A stretch of DNA of 8,254 nt. Origin: Hyphomonas sp. GTDB taxonomy: Bacteria > Pseudomonadota > Alphaproteobacteria > Caulobacterales > Hyphomonadaceae. Shown piece by piece: positions 1 through 6,049 of this stretch. The notes beneath the pieces were generated by a model. That model worked only from the letters and a program-made list of their open reading frames with translations. It was not told the origin of the DNA and did not search any database. The translations under genes were made by a program, and so were the position numbers. Each line of letters opens with the position of its first letter. The stretch's first letter is position 1. The stretch is from assembly GCA_003486945.1 (NCBI GenBank), contig DNFL01000005.1, positions 1-8,254 of the forward strand, given 5' to 3'.

Positions 1-425
1 ATGTTGATGATGCGGCCATAGCCGGTCTTCGAGCGCATCATGTGACGGGCGCCCGCGCGCATCAGCATGAAGGTCGACGTCAGGTTGACGGCGATGACGT
101 CGTCCCACTGCTCGTCCTTCATGACCATGAACAGGTTGTCGCGCGTGAGGCCGGCATTGTTGACGAGGATATCGATGCCGCCAAACATGCCGGCGGCCTC
201 GGCTATCATCAGCTCGATCGCGTCCGGCCGGGTCAGGTCGGCGCCCGAGAAGGCGGCTGTTACTTTATGATCCCTTTCGAGACTGGATCGAAGCGCTTCG
301 ATTTCCTTCGCGTCGCCGAAACCGTTGAGCATCACATTGGCACCCTCGGCTGCGAGGCGGGTGGCAATGGCCTTCCCGATCCCGCTGGTCGATCCGGTAA
401 TGAGGGCGGATTTCCCCTTCAACAT
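1..425 (-). CDS. SDR family oxidoreductase, 3-hydroxybutyrate dehydrogenase / FabG-like (C-terminus beyond the left edge)
   Basis: An NAD(P)-dependent short-chain dehydrogenase/reductase whose C-terminal part lies outside the window; about 141 residues are visible. Read on the minus strand from ATG at 425-423, it has the Rossmann cofactor loop TGSTSGIG (residues 10-17), the NNAG motif (89-92) and the Asn of the catalytic tetrad in AVNLTS (Asn114). The catalytic Ser, Tyr and Lys would lie past the edge. A good ribosome site, AGGGAGA (439-433), sits 7 bases before the ATG. The first part (MLKGKSALITGSTSGIG, then LNGFGD and GADLTRPDAI) resembles 3-hydroxybutyrate dehydrogenase. The part after NNAG (LTRDNLFMVMKDEQWDDVI) is typical of 3-oxoacyl-ACP or acetoacetyl-CoA reductases. 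Substrate is therefore undecided between 3-hydroxybutyrate and 3-oxoacyl thioesters. SDR membership is very secure. It is transcribed away from the DUF350 gene. Confidence 0.9.
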   Translation of the reverse strand, partial: MLKGKSALITGSTSGIGKAIATRLAAEGANVMLNGFGDAKEIEALRSSLERDHKVTAAFSGADLTRPDAIELMIAEAAGMFGGIDILVNNAGLTRDNLFMVMKDEQWDDVIAVNLTSTFMLMRAGARHMMRSKTGYGRIIN

Positions 426-528
426 TCTCGTGTCTCCCTGAGGCGCGGTTGCCAGTGGGTAGGGACGGCGGCGCCCTCTGGCAAGCCTGATCCATCGTTT
501 CGCCCCGAATACAAGGGAGTATGGCCAG
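426..528. promoter_or_regulatory. Divergent intergenic region between the SDR gene and the DUF350 operon
   Basis: This 103-base gap lies between two divergent start codons, so it should hold promoters for both directions. Ribosome sites are clear on both sides: AGGGAGA (439-433, minus) for the SDR and AAGGGAG (513-519, plus) for the DUF350 gene. On the minus strand, TTGCCA (484-479) is one mismatch from a sigma-70 -35 box and is followed after 17 bases by a poor -10 candidate, TACCCA (461-456). I see no convincing -35/-10 pair for the plus direction and no clear operator repeat. Confidence 0.35.
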
Positions 529-966
529 ATGCCTATCGGAGCTGAGATCAGCGCCTTCGACGCAGCCTTTCCGCGTTTCCTGATGTCGACGGGCGCGGCA
601 GGGTTGATGCTGCTGGCCGCCTCGACGGTCTATGTCCTGCTGACGCCGTGGAAGGAACTCGCGCTCGTGCGCGCCGGAAACACGGCGGCGGGTGTCGCGC
701 TGGCGGGCGCAATCGGCGGGCTTGCCATTCCCATTGCCTCGACGCTGGCTTCTTCCATGACAGTAGAGGGCCTGCTGATCTGGGGCGCGATTGCGCTGCT
801 GATGCAACTGATCGCCTACCGGCTGGTGGACCTCCTGCTGCGCGATATCCCAGGCCGGCTCGCCAAGGATGAAATGGGAGCGGCCATCCTGCTGGCGGGC
901 ACAAAGCTGTCCGTTGCAGCAATCCTGGCAGCTGGCCTATGGGACCCCGTGCTGCAAAGGCTATAA
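529..966 (+). CDS. DUF350 family (YjfL-like) inner membrane protein
   Basis: A 145-residue integral membrane protein of the DUF350 family, whose biochemical role is unknown. Four hydrophobic segments are visible at about residues 17-38, 52-74, 78-103 and 116-137. Between the first two is the family-like stretch ELALVRAGNTAAGVALAGA, matching the DUF350 pattern of an acidic/Leu run followed by GN-AA and a small-residue helix. Length is normal for a full domain, which is a tandem of two helix pairs. The start at 529 is chosen because AAGGGAG (513-519) sits 9 bases upstream; the ATG at 521 is out of frame. Its TAA stop overlaps the ribosome site of the following serine protease gene, 9 bases away, so the two are probably co-transcribed. 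Family assignment rests on pattern recognition only. Confidence 0.82.
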   Translation: MPIGAEISAFDAAFPRFLMSTGAAGLMLLAASTVYVLLTPWKELALVRAGNTAAGVALAGAIGGLAIPIASTLASSMTVEGLLIWGAIALLMQLIAYRLVDLLLRDIPGRLAKDEMGAAILLAGTKLSVAAILAAGLWDPVLQRL

Positions 967-975
967 GGGCCTGGA

Positions 976-1803
976 ATGCGTTCGTTCGACCTCCTCATCT
1001 ACATTTCCGCCCTGGCGCTGATGGTGCTGGTGCTGTTTGCGCTGGCGCCGGATGCGGATGTTCCGGCACCTGCGCCGCCATCGGATTTTGCCGAGGAGAT
1101 GGGGCCGTTATTGCCGGATCCTTCGCCGCTCGACGAGATGGTGCTGGTGCAGGTCGGTGAACCGCAGAACGGTGTCGGCACCGCTTTCGCAGTGAACGAA
1201 AAAGGCGACTGGCTGACTGCCCGCCACGTTGTCGAAGGCTGCACCAAGGTGACGCTGGAAGTTGCGCCGGGAAACTTCGTGCCGGTTGCCCGGATCAGCG
1301 TCGATGACGGGCATGACCTGGCGCTCCTTTCCACAGGCCGCAGCCCTTTTCCTGTGTCTCTGTCCCTCGAAACGCCCTTGCGCGTCGGCACCGAGGGATT
1401 TGCGGTCGGTTTCCCGCAAGGCAAGCCCGGTGAACTTGCCACCCGTCTCGTCTCACGTTCGCGCCTTGTCACGCGCGGCCTGCGCGAAGGCGAAGCGCGG
1501 ATCCTCGCCTGGGCCGAGGTCGGGCGCACGGAGGGACTGAGCGGTACGCTCGGCGGCATATCCGGAGGGCCGATGTTCGATGCAAACGGCGAAGTGCGCG
1601 GGGTCATCGTTGCGGAAAGCCCGCGGCGCGGGCGGGTTTACACGACGGCGCCGCAATCCATGGACGCGTTCCTCACCAAGCTGGGCGTCGAGCGCCAGCC
1701 CGGCCCTGCCGACAAGTTCGAACTGTCAGGTTATGGCGCGCCTTCCGATAATGCCCGGCGCAGGCTACAGGTGGTGAAAGTCACCTGCGAGGTTTCCCGA
1801 TGA
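976..1803 (+). CDS. Membrane-anchored trypsin-like serine protease
   Basis: A 275-residue chymotrypsin-fold (S1-type) serine protease, probably tethered to the inner membrane and facing the periplasm. Residues 7-24 form one hydrophobic segment with no signal peptidase site I can recognise, followed by a Pro/Ala-rich linker (about 25-50). The catalytic triad is visible: His84 in TARHVVEGC, Asp114 in GHDLALLS and Ser196 in GGISGGPMFD. There is no PDZ domain, unlike DegP/HtrA. The only two cysteines are Cys89, just after the His loop, and Cys271, near the C-terminus. The ribosome site AAGGG (965-969) is 6 bases before the ATG and overlaps the DUF350 stop. The gene ends in an ATGA overlap with pyrF, implying translational coupling. 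Substrate unknown; a proteolytic role in envelope quality control or signalling is inference. Confidence 0.87.
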   Translation: MRSFDLLIYISALALMVLVLFALAPDADVPAPAPPSDFAEEMGPLLPDPSPLDEMVLVQVGEPQNGVGTAFAVNEKGDWLTARHVVEGCTKVTLEVAPGNFVPVARISVDDGHDLALLSTGRSPFPVSLSLETPLRVGTEGFAVGFPQGKPGELATRLVSRSRLVTRGLREGEARILAWAEVGRTEGLSGTLGGISGGPMFDANGEVRGVIVAESPRRGRVYTTAPQSMDAFLTKLGVERQPGPADKFELSGYGAPSDNARRRLQVVKVTCEVSR

Positions 1804-2669
1804 CCGATTTTGCCGCCCGGCTGACCGAAGGCGTGAAACGCTTCGGGCCGCTGTGCGTCGGCATTGATCCGCATCCGGGAATGGTGCCGGCCCTGTTCGG
1901 CGGTGATACAGCGCGCGGACTGGAACATTGGGGCAGGGCGCTGGTGGAAGTGGCCGCCGGCAAGGTTGCGGTGGTCAAGCCGCAGTCCGGTTTCTTCGAA
2001 CGTCTCGGACCGGGCGGAATGGCTGCGATGGCTGCCGTCACGCGCGCCGCGCGCGAGGCCGGGCTGCTGGTGCTGATGGATGCCAAGCGCGGCGATATCG
2101 GATCGACCGCCGAAGGCTATGCCGAGGCATTCCTGTCTGCTGGGGCGTTCTTCGAATCGGATGCCCTGACGGTGAACCCCTATATGGGTCTCGATACGCT
2201 TGAGCCGTTTGCAAAGCGCGCAGCGGCGCATGGCAAGGGCCTCGTCGTCCTCGTGCGCACGTCCAATCCTGGCGCGGCGGATTTCCAGCTGCTCGATACC
2301 GGCGGCAAGCCGCTTTACATCCGAGTGGCCGAAAGCCTGCTGCCGTTGACGGAGCGGCTGATGAGCCCGTGCGGCTGGTCGAACCTGATGATGGTGGTTG
2401 GCGCAACAGCGCCGGAAGAGGCCCGGCAGGTGCGCGCAGCGGCGCCCAAGGCCCTGTTCCTGGTGCCGGGTTATGGCGCGCAAGGCGCCGCCGCGCTGGA
2501 TGCCTGCGCAGGTCTGGTGGACGGGCAGGGCGGTGTGGTCAGCGCGTCGCGGTCCGTCATCTTCCCCAAGGCGGCGGACGGGGCGCAAAGTGTCGATGCT
2601 TGGCAAGGCGCCATCGCGGCTGCAATCAATGCGGCGCAGTCCGAGCTCGCAGGCGCGGTCGAAGCCTGA
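1800..2669 (+). CDS. pyrF: Orotidine 5'-phosphate decarboxylase, type 2 (PyrF)
   Basis: Decarboxylates orotidine 5'-monophosphate to UMP, the last step of de novo pyrimidine synthesis, in the cytoplasm. The 289-residue protein shows the early barrel strand CVGIDPHPG (19-27), VKPQ with Lys60, and the catalytic signature MDAKRGDIGST, with Asp94, Lys96 and Asp99 forming the D-x-K-x-x-D core. Later elements are the LVPGYGAQG phosphate-loop segment and VVSASRSVIFP near the C-terminus. The DAKRGDIGST wording and the length mark the longer type 2 subfamily rather than the roughly 230-residue type 1 form, which reads DLKFHDIPNT. Its ATG overlaps the protease stop (ATGA), so it is the third gene of the DUF350-protease-pyrF operon. 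The upstream ORF in another frame that runs into this gene from its 3' half is a shadow. Confidence 0.96.
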   Translation: MTDFAARLTEGVKRFGPLCVGIDPHPGMVPALFGGDTARGLEHWGRALVEVAAGKVAVVKPQSGFFERLGPGGMAAMAAVTRAAREAGLLVLMDAKRGDIGSTAEGYAEAFLSAGAFFESDALTVNPYMGLDTLEPFAKRAAAHGKGLVVLVRTSNPGAADFQLLDTGGKPLYIRVAESLLPLTERLMSPCGWSNLMMVVGATAPEEARQVRAAAPKALFLVPGYGAQGAAALDACAGLVDGQGGVVSASRSVIFPKAADGAQSVDAWQGAIAAAINAAQSELAGAVEA

Positions 2670-2703
2670 TCTGCCAAAAATACAGACTGGCTGCATCTGA
2701 AAC

Positions 2704-2720
2704 GGATGCTGCATGCATCC
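2704..2720 (+). repeat. Short inverted repeat between pyrF and the aspartic protease
   Basis: GGATGC (2704-2709) and GCATCC (2715-2720) are perfect complements around a 5-base loop. The only T run downstream is TTT at 2725-2727, so it is at best a weak intrinsic terminator for the pyrF operon, or a small hairpin in the leader of the next gene. It could also be chance. Confidence 0.3.
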
Positions 2721-2725
2721 TGCCT

Positions 2726-3667
2726 TTGCACGCGCAGGGAGAGCCGCATGATATCCGAAATTTCGTTCGACCCGTCAGCACAATCCTGCTGGCGGCCAGC
2801 GCGGCGCTCACCTCGGCGTGCGCGCACGAACCAGCCTTGCCTCTGAAAGTGCCGGATGCGTGCGCTCTGGTGCAGGTCCCGGACCCGGATGCAGACTTAC
2901 AGCTACCCTTCCAGATCGTTCATGGACGGGTCTATGCGCAAGCCTCGGTCAACGGGCAGGGACCGTTCACCTTTGCCATCGATACCGGCGCGAGCGGTCT
3001 GGGGCGCGTGGATACCAGCCTGACAACAGAACTGGGACTCTCTATCAGCGGCGCAGCCAGCAACAGTGATGGAGTTACCACCGCTCAGGCAGATACCGTT
3101 CAAATCGACGAACTGACTCTTGGTGGAATGACCCTGACAGGCCTCGATTTGATCACGCGCGATTACAATCGGGGCCTGCCTGACGAGGCAGCTATTGCCG
3201 GAATCATCGGCCGGGAATTTTTTGCTGACGGGCTGCTTGTGATCGACTTTCCGAATCAGACCGTCTGGTTCAGCCGGAACCGTGCCCTGACGGCGGAGAC
3301 GCCGGGCGCGCTTCCGTATGAGCGGCCTTTCCGGGTGCCGGTGTCCTTCGGAGACCACACGATTGAAGGAAATCTCGATACCGGGGCCGCCGTCAGCCTG
3401 ATGGTGCCGCGCAGCCTCTATGACCAGGTCTCGGGCGGTGCGCTGGAAGCGGCTGGCACTGGGCAGCTGAGCAACGGGGAAATCCGTCTGGATCGTGGCC
3501 GGCTTGACGGGCCCGTGCGGATTGGAAGTGCAGAAATTTTCGATGTGGATGTACGCGTTTCCGATGAGTTCCCGGAACTGTTTGTCGGCGGGGATGTCCT
3601 TCGCAGCTACGTGGTGGCCTTTGATCAACGAGCGAGATTTGCTGCGGTCTGCTCGCCCGGCGGCTGA
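2726..3667 (+). CDS. Secreted two-lobed retropepsin-like aspartic protease, 5' end uncertain (possible frameshift)
   Basis: A probable exported aspartic protease, likely a lipoprotein. The hydrophobic signal stretch STILLAASAALTSAC, beginning about 25 codons downstream of the TTG used here, ends in a lipobox-like TSAC. Two catalytic-type motifs follow: IDTGASG (codon for Asp at 2981) and LDTGAAVS (codon for Asp at 3377). Each sits in a similar domain that ends in a hydrophobic strand plus a GREFF- or GGDVL-type segment (AGIIGREFF; LFVGGDVLRS). One chain may therefore supply both aspartates that viral retropepsins get by dimerising. The start is a problem: the reading frame has only a weak TTG (2726) nearby with no ribosome site. 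The strong site AGGGAGA (2736-2742) instead serves ATG 2748, which is in another frame and stops after 32 codons. One lost base just after that ATG would explain this. Domain call is firm; the start is not. Confidence 0.82.
   Translation: MHAQGEPHDIRNFVRPVSTILLAASAALTSACAHEPALPLKVPDACALVQVPDPDADLQLPFQIVHGRVYAQASVNGQGPFTFAIDTGASGLGRVDTSLTTELGLSISGAASNSDGVTTAQADTVQIDELTLGGMTLTGLDLITRDYNRGLPDEAAIAGIIGREFFADGLLVIDFPNQTVWFSRNRALTAETPGALPYERPFRVPVSFGDHTIEGNLDTGAAVSLMVPRSLYDQVSGGALEAAGTGQLSNGEIRLDRGRLDGPVRIGSAEIFDVDVRVSDEFPELFVGGDVLRSYVVAFDQRARFAAVCSPGG
2736..2742 (+). promoter_or_regulatory. Strong ribosome binding site aimed at an out-of-frame ATG
   Basis: AGGGAGA lies 5 bases before ATG 2748, the best initiation signal between pyrF and the aspartic protease. 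That ATG opens a frame ending at TGA after 32 arginine- and serine-rich codons that look non-coding. The protease itself lies in another frame. This site suggests that the original start was here and that the frame has since been broken. Confidence 0.6.
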
Positions 3668-3700
3668 GACAGGCTGGCGACGCTCCCGCCGCGTCACACC

Positions 3701-3728
3701 TCGACATTGCAGGCGGAGCAGCTAGTCT
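3701..3728 (+). promoter_or_regulatory. Candidate sigma-70 promoter for the PQQ dehydrogenase
   Basis: TCGACA (3701-3706) matches five of six bases of the -35 consensus. A 16-base spacer leads to TAGTCT (3723-3728), a weak -10 match of three of six. It lies in the 117-base gap before the GTG start and would give a leader of about 50 bases. Plausible only. Confidence 0.22.
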
Positions 3729-3772
3729 CTGCCGACCAAGGACCCCGCCGCCAGGACGGCCGGGCCAGGATC

Positions 3773-3778
3773 GGGAGG
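3773..3778 (+). promoter_or_regulatory. Ribosome binding site that fixes the GTG start of the PQQ dehydrogenase
   Basis: GGGAGG lies 6 bases before GTG 3785. The protein from this GTG begins directly with a lipoprotein signal peptide. The in-frame ATG at 3707 would add 26 polar residues ahead of that signal and has no comparable site. Confidence 0.75.
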
Positions 3779-3784
3779 CACATC

Positions 3785-5941
3785 GTGAACATCAGGAACT
3801 GGCGCAGCTGGGTAGCCCCGGCGATTCTTGCAGGCTCGGCGATCCTGCTGACCGGTTGCGGCGAGCGCGGCGTGCGCACCGCCGAACCGGAAGGCTTTGC
3901 AGCGGTTGATACCGCGCGGATCTCCACCGCCAGCGCGGGCGAAGAATGGCTCACCTATGGCGGCACCTATGACGAGCAGCGCCATTCCAAGCTCGACCAG
4001 ATCAGCACGGCGAATGTCGGTGAACTGGGTGTGGCCTGGACTTATGACCTCGCCACCAATCGCGGCGTTGAATCGACGCCCATCGTGGTCGACGGCGTGA
4101 TGTACGTGACCTCCGCCTGGTCGGTGGTCTATGCACTCGATGCCAAGACCGGCGCGGAAAAGTGGGTCTATGATCCGGGCGTTGACCGCGCCGTCGGCGT
4201 CAAGGCTTGCTGCGATGTCGTCAACCGCGGCGTCGCTGTCTACGATCGCAAGGTGTTTGTCGGCGTCATCGACGGACGGCTTGAAGCGCTGAATGCCGAA
4301 ACCGGGCAGCTGGTCTGGAGCACCGTCACGGTCGACCAGTCCAAACCCTATACGATCACCGGCGCGCCGCGTGTCGTCGATGGCAAGGTGCTGATCGGCA
4401 ATGGCGGCGCCGAACTTGGTGTGCGCGGATACCTCTCCGCCTATGACACGAGCTCCGGCGATCTCGTCTGGCGTTTCTACACAGTGCCGAACCCGATCAA
4501 GCAGCCCGACGGCGCGGCGTCTGATGATGCGTTCGTCAAGGTCGGCAATGTCAGCTGGGGTGATACCGGCGCGTGGACGACCGATGGCGGCGGCGGCACG
4601 GTCTGGGATTCGATTGTCTATGACGAAGTGAACAAGCAGATCATCTTCGGCGTCGGCAATGGCTCGCCCTGGAACCGGACGTTCCGGGATCCGGCCGGCG
4701 GCGACAATCTCTTCCTCTCGTCCATCGTTGCGGTGGATGCCGCGACCGGCGCCTACAAGTGGCACTTTCAGACGACGCCCGGCGATAACTGGGACTATAC
4801 CGCCACGCAGACCATCATCCTCGCAGACCTGCCGCTCGGCGAAGGCGGCGCCCCGCGCCGTGTGGCGATGCAGGCTCCGAAGAACGGCTTCTTCTACGTG
4901 GTCGATGCGGCCACCGGTCAGTTCCTCTCGGGCGATGCCTTCGTTCCGATGAACTGGGCGACCGGGCTTGATGCCAATGGCCGGCCGATCGAGAACCCGG
5001 CAGCGCGGTATTCGAAGGCGCCCTTCGAACAGACACCGGGCCCGCTCGGCGCGCACAACTGGCAGCCGATGGCGTTCAGCCCGCAGACCGGCCTCGCCTA
5101 TATCCCGGCGCAGGAAATTCCGCAGGCCTATGCCGAAGATCCGCGCTTTGCTTCTCGCCCGACGGGTTGGAATACGGGCATCGACTTCTCCGCCGGTGTG
5201 CCGCCGATTGCGCCGCCGGAAGTTGCAAAGATGCTGCGCTCGACCCTGAAGGGCCGGCTGATCGCCTGGGACCCGGTTGCCCGCAAGCAGAAATGGTCGG
5301 TCGAGCATGACAATGCCTGGAATGGCGGCGTGCTTTCCACCGCGGGCGGCCTCGTCTTCCAGGGCAAGCTCAACGGAGACTTCGCGGCCTATAACGCGGC
5401 GACCGGCGAGAAGCTGTGGAGCCATCCGCTGAAATCCGGCGGCGCGTCCGGCCCCGGCACCTACATGATCGATGGCGAACAGTATGTGACCATCACCACC
5501 GGCTGGGGCTCCGCCTTCGCGTTGGCGGCCGGCTTCGGCTTCGATGCGAAAGTCTCGCCCTCGGTCGGCAAGGTCGTCACCTTCAAGCTCGGCGCAACCG
5601 GCGAGATTGCCGACACCGGCCTGGCGCCGGTGGAGAAGACACCGAAGGCTGCCGCGTTCGGCAGCCTTGCTACCATCGCCGAAGGCACGGTGCACTATGC
5701 GCGCAACTGCGCAGTCTGCCACGGCCCGCTCGGCATCTCGTCCGGCGTGCTGCCGGACCTGCGCTGGTCGGCGATCACCGGCAACAAGGATGCGTGGAAA
5801 GGCGTCGTGCTGGATGGCAACCTCGCCGCCAACGGCATGGTGTCCTTCGCAGATTATCTGACGCCGGATGAAGCCGAAGCGATCCGTTCTTACGTGCTCG
5901 CGCAGGCACATGCGGCGGCGAAAGCAAACGGCGGCAACTAG
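3785..5941 (+). CDS. PQQ-dependent alcohol dehydrogenase with C-terminal cytochrome c domain (quinohemoprotein, lipoprotein form)
   Basis: A 718-residue periplasmic quinohemoprotein that would oxidise alcohols to aldehydes with PQQ and pass electrons to its own haem c, then to the respiratory chain. The signal peptide ends ILLTGCGERG, a lipobox with Cys25 as the lipidation site, so it is probably membrane-bound. The eight-bladed propeller covers about residues 50-600. It has the adjacent-cysteine pair Cys142-Cys143 (KACCDVVNRG), Glu210 in GNGGAELG, Asn292 in GVGNGSPWN and the catalytic Asp337 in DNWDYTA. The residue two after Asp337 is Thr339, not Asp, which points to calcium rather than a lanthanide. 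The cytochrome domain has CAVCH (Cys642, Cys645, His646) and the likely sixth haem ligand Met685 in NGMVSFADY. GTG 3785 is preferred over ATG 3707 on ribosome site and signal peptide. No PQQ synthesis genes are in view. Substrate is unknown within the methanol/ethanol family. Confidence 0.94.
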   Translation: MNIRNWRSWVAPAILAGSAILLTGCGERGVRTAEPEGFAAVDTARISTASAGEEWLTYGGTYDEQRHSKLDQISTANVGELGVAWTYDLATNRGVESTPIVVDGVMYVTSAWSVVYALDAKTGAEKWVYDPGVDRAVGVKACCDVVNRGVAVYDRKVFVGVIDGRLEALNAETGQLVWSTVTVDQSKPYTITGAPRVVDGKVLIGNGGAELGVRGYLSAYDTSSGDLVWRFYTVPNPIKQPDGAASDDAFVKVGNVSWGDTGAWTTDGGGGTVWDSIVYDEVNKQIIFGVGNGSPWNRTFRDPAGGDNLFLSSIVAVDAATGAYKWHFQTTPGDNWDYTATQTIILADLPLGEGGAPRRVAMQAPKNGFFYVVDAATGQFLSGDAFVPMNWATGLDANGRPIENPAARYSKAPFEQTPGPLGAHNWQPMAFSPQTGLAYIPAQEIPQAYAEDPRFASRPTGWNTGIDFSAGVPPIAPPEVAKMLRSTLKGRLIAWDPVARKQKWSVEHDNAWNGGVLSTAGGLVFQGKLNGDFAAYNAATGEKLWSHPLKSGGASGPGTYMIDGEQYVTITTGWGSAFALAAGFGFDAKVSPSVGKVVTFKLGATGEIADTGLAPVEKTPKAAAFGSLATIAEGTVHYARNCAVCHGPLGISSGVLPDLRWSAITGNKDAWKGVVLDGNLAANGMVSFADYLTPDEAEAIRSYVLAQAHAAAKANGGN

Positions 5942-5959
5942 TTTGCCCTCACATCAGGC

Positions 5960-5994
5960 GGCGCCGGAGCCTTCGGGTTCCGGCGCCTGCTTTT
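5960..5994 (+). terminator. Intrinsic terminator with a TTCG loop after the PQQ dehydrogenase
   Basis: The arms GGCGCCGGAGCC (5960-5971) and GGTTCCGGCGCC (5976-5987) pair over 12 positions with a single G-U wobble. They close on the extra-stable tetraloop TTCG (5972-5975) with a C-G closing pair. TGCTTTT follows (5988-5994). It starts 18 bases after the dehydrogenase TAG and separates that gene from the TerB-like gene. Confidence 0.88.
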
Positions 5995-6037
5995 GTGGAC
6001 GGGTGCAAACGCACTGGCGCCGGGGCCCTGCGGGCTG

Positions 6038-6043
6038 TATCCT
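6038..6043 (+). promoter_or_regulatory. Candidate -10 element for a leaderless TerB-like mRNA
   Basis: TATCCT has four of six matches to the -10 consensus. With usual spacing, transcription would start at about 6050, the A of the proposed ATG. No Shine-Dalgarno sequence precedes that ATG, which fits a leaderless transcript. The -35 region is poor: CTGGCG lies close to the expected distance and matches only three of six. Confidence 0.25.
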
Positions 6044-6049
6044 GCGCTC

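Noticed and set aside
1731..2714. A 327-codon minus-strand open frame opposite pyrF
   Set aside because: Shadow of pyrF with His/Arg-rich, non-family-like protein; pyrF has clear catalytic motifs.
2369..2725. Upstream extension of the aspartic protease frame into pyrF
   Set aside because: The extra 119 residues are Arg/Gly-rich shadow of pyrF and would bury the signal peptide in mid-protein.
2903..3697. A 264-codon minus-strand open frame opposite the aspartic protease
   Set aside because: Shadow frame; the plus strand carries both DTGA motifs and a signal peptide.
3707..3784. ATG 3707 as start of the PQQ dehydrogenase
   Set aside because: It adds a polar 26-residue leader before the lipoprotein signal and lacks the ribosome site seen at GTG 3785.
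3722..5911. A 729-codon open frame on the minus strand opposite the PQQ dehydrogenase
   Set aside because: It mirrors a strongly conserved gene, has an Arg/Gly/Ala/His-rich composition with no domain I know, and long antisense frames are common in GC-rich genes.
5993..6049. ATG 5993 as start of the TerB-like protein
   Set aside because: It lies in the T run of the terminator, and the added residues do not look like part of the membrane anchor.
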